Source of the DNA: an uncultured Clostridia bacterium | Lineage (GTDB): Bacteria; Bacillota; Clostridia; Christensenellales; Borkfalkiaceae | Reading direction: 5' to 3' | NCBI GenBank assembly: GCA_944372565.1 | Contig: CALVZR010000028.1 | Coordinates: 1-5,624, forward strand | DNA length: 5,624 nucleotides | Shown: positions 5,263 to 5,624 of the stretch, piece after piece | Layout: the number at the start of each line of letters is the position of its first letter | How positions within the stretch are numbered: position 1 is the stretch's first letter | Notes under the pieces: model-generated | The model's database searches: none | What the model saw: the letters and a program-made list of their open reading frames with translations, nothing else | Told to the model about the DNA's origin: nothing | Program-made: the position numbers and the translations under genes

Positions 5263-5624
5263 TTAAACGCCTCCCTTGGAGATGTTGTAGAGCACCCCGA
5301 ACTCCGCGAGAAAGATGATGATGGACGTGTTTCCGCTGGAAACGAGCGGAAGGGGCAGCCCCGTGGGCGGGATGCAGCCCGTTACGACGAGGGCGTTCAC
5401 CAGCACCTGGATACCGAAAATGAAGGTGATTCCCATCGCCAGAAGGTAGGCGAACACGTTATCCGTTTTCGAGGCGATGCGGATGCCGCGGTACACGATG
5501 AACCCGAGCAGCGCGAAGAGGCACAGCAGGCCGACAAACCCCGTTTCCTCTCCGATGACCGACAGGATGAAATCCGATTCCGAAAAGGGCAGAAAGGCAT
5601 ATTTTTGGCGGGAGTTGAACAGTC
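5263..5624 (-). CDS. ftsW: SEDS-family septal peptidoglycan polymerase (FtsW/SpoVE type), C-terminal part
   Basis: Multi-pass membrane glycosyltransferase that polymerises lipid II with a partner class B penicillin-binding protein. Only the last 119 residues are in the window, and the reading frame stays open to the right edge. Visible landmarks are RQKYAFLPFSESDFILSVIG followed by EETG (5' end of the visible part), matching the SEDS pattern Q-K-x..P..D-F-I-x-x-V-I-G-E-E. Then come two hydrophobic segments and PPTGLPLPLVSSGNTS, equivalent to the usual P-x-x-G-x-P-L-P-F-x-S-Y-G-G-S/T-S near the last membrane helix. The Tyr-Gly of that motif is replaced by Ser...Asn. The position before murA favours FtsW or SpoVE over RodA, but the fragment cannot decide. 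The stop is 50 bp before murA. A GTG at 5496-5494 is internal, not the true start. Confidence 0.92.
   Translation of the reverse strand, partial: LFNSRQKYAFLPFSESDFILSVIGEETGFVGLLCLFALLGFIVYRGIRIASKTDNVFAYLLAMGITFIFGIQVLVNALVVTGCIPPTGLPLPLVSSGNTSIIIFLAEFGVLYNISKGGV

Noticed and set aside
5263..5496. Small 77-codon membrane protein starting at the GTG at 5496
   Set aside because: The frame continues upstream without a stop to the window edge and encodes conserved SEDS residues there, so it is the end of a larger gene.

Overview
The window reads as the distal part of a division and cell-wall (dcw) operon of a Gram-positive-type bacterium, most likely an uncultured member of the Clostridia (Bacillota). 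The evidence is the gene order SEDS protein, murA, ftsQ/divIB, ftsA, ftsZ; Shine-Dalgarno sites of the GGAGG type; consensus sigma-A promoters; and a tRNA-Thr with an encoded CCA end. Genes are moderately G+C-rich and intergenic DNA is A+T-rich. The assignment below phylum level is inference.

Everything recognisable is on the minus strand and is transcribed from right to left. At the right edge (5263-5624) is the C-terminal part of an FtsW/SpoVE-type SEDS glycan polymerase that continues outside the window. It is followed by murA (3965-5212), ftsQ/divIB (3115-3945), ftsA (1948-3099) and ftsZ (601-1914), with gaps of 50, 19, 15 and 33 bp, so they look like one transcription unit. Together they make the first committed peptidoglycan precursor (MurA), polymerise glycan at the septum (FtsW), form the cytokinetic ring (FtsZ), tether it to the membrane (FtsA) and link it to the periplasmic or extracytoplasmic divisome (FtsQ/DivIB). 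An A+T-rich patch inside murA carries an extended -10 promoter that could give ftsQ-ftsA-ftsZ a second start.

Below ftsZ lies a compact control region. A 16-bp near-perfect inverted repeat, flanked by matching CGCGCG blocks and a T-rich tract, could end the dcw transcript. The same repeat holds a perfect consensus promoter (TTGACA, 17 bp, TATAAT) aimed at the tRNA locus.

The tRNA locus (183-460) is the oddest part. One complete tRNA-Thr(GGT) is preceded, in its own transcript, by two 5'-half copies of itself in a 101-bp tandem repeat. Each half copy stops just after the anticodon arm. A strong intrinsic terminator (144-173) ends the unit. The leftmost 143 bp is A+T-rich and holds no visible gene, only a small hairpin and a two-copy direct repeat.
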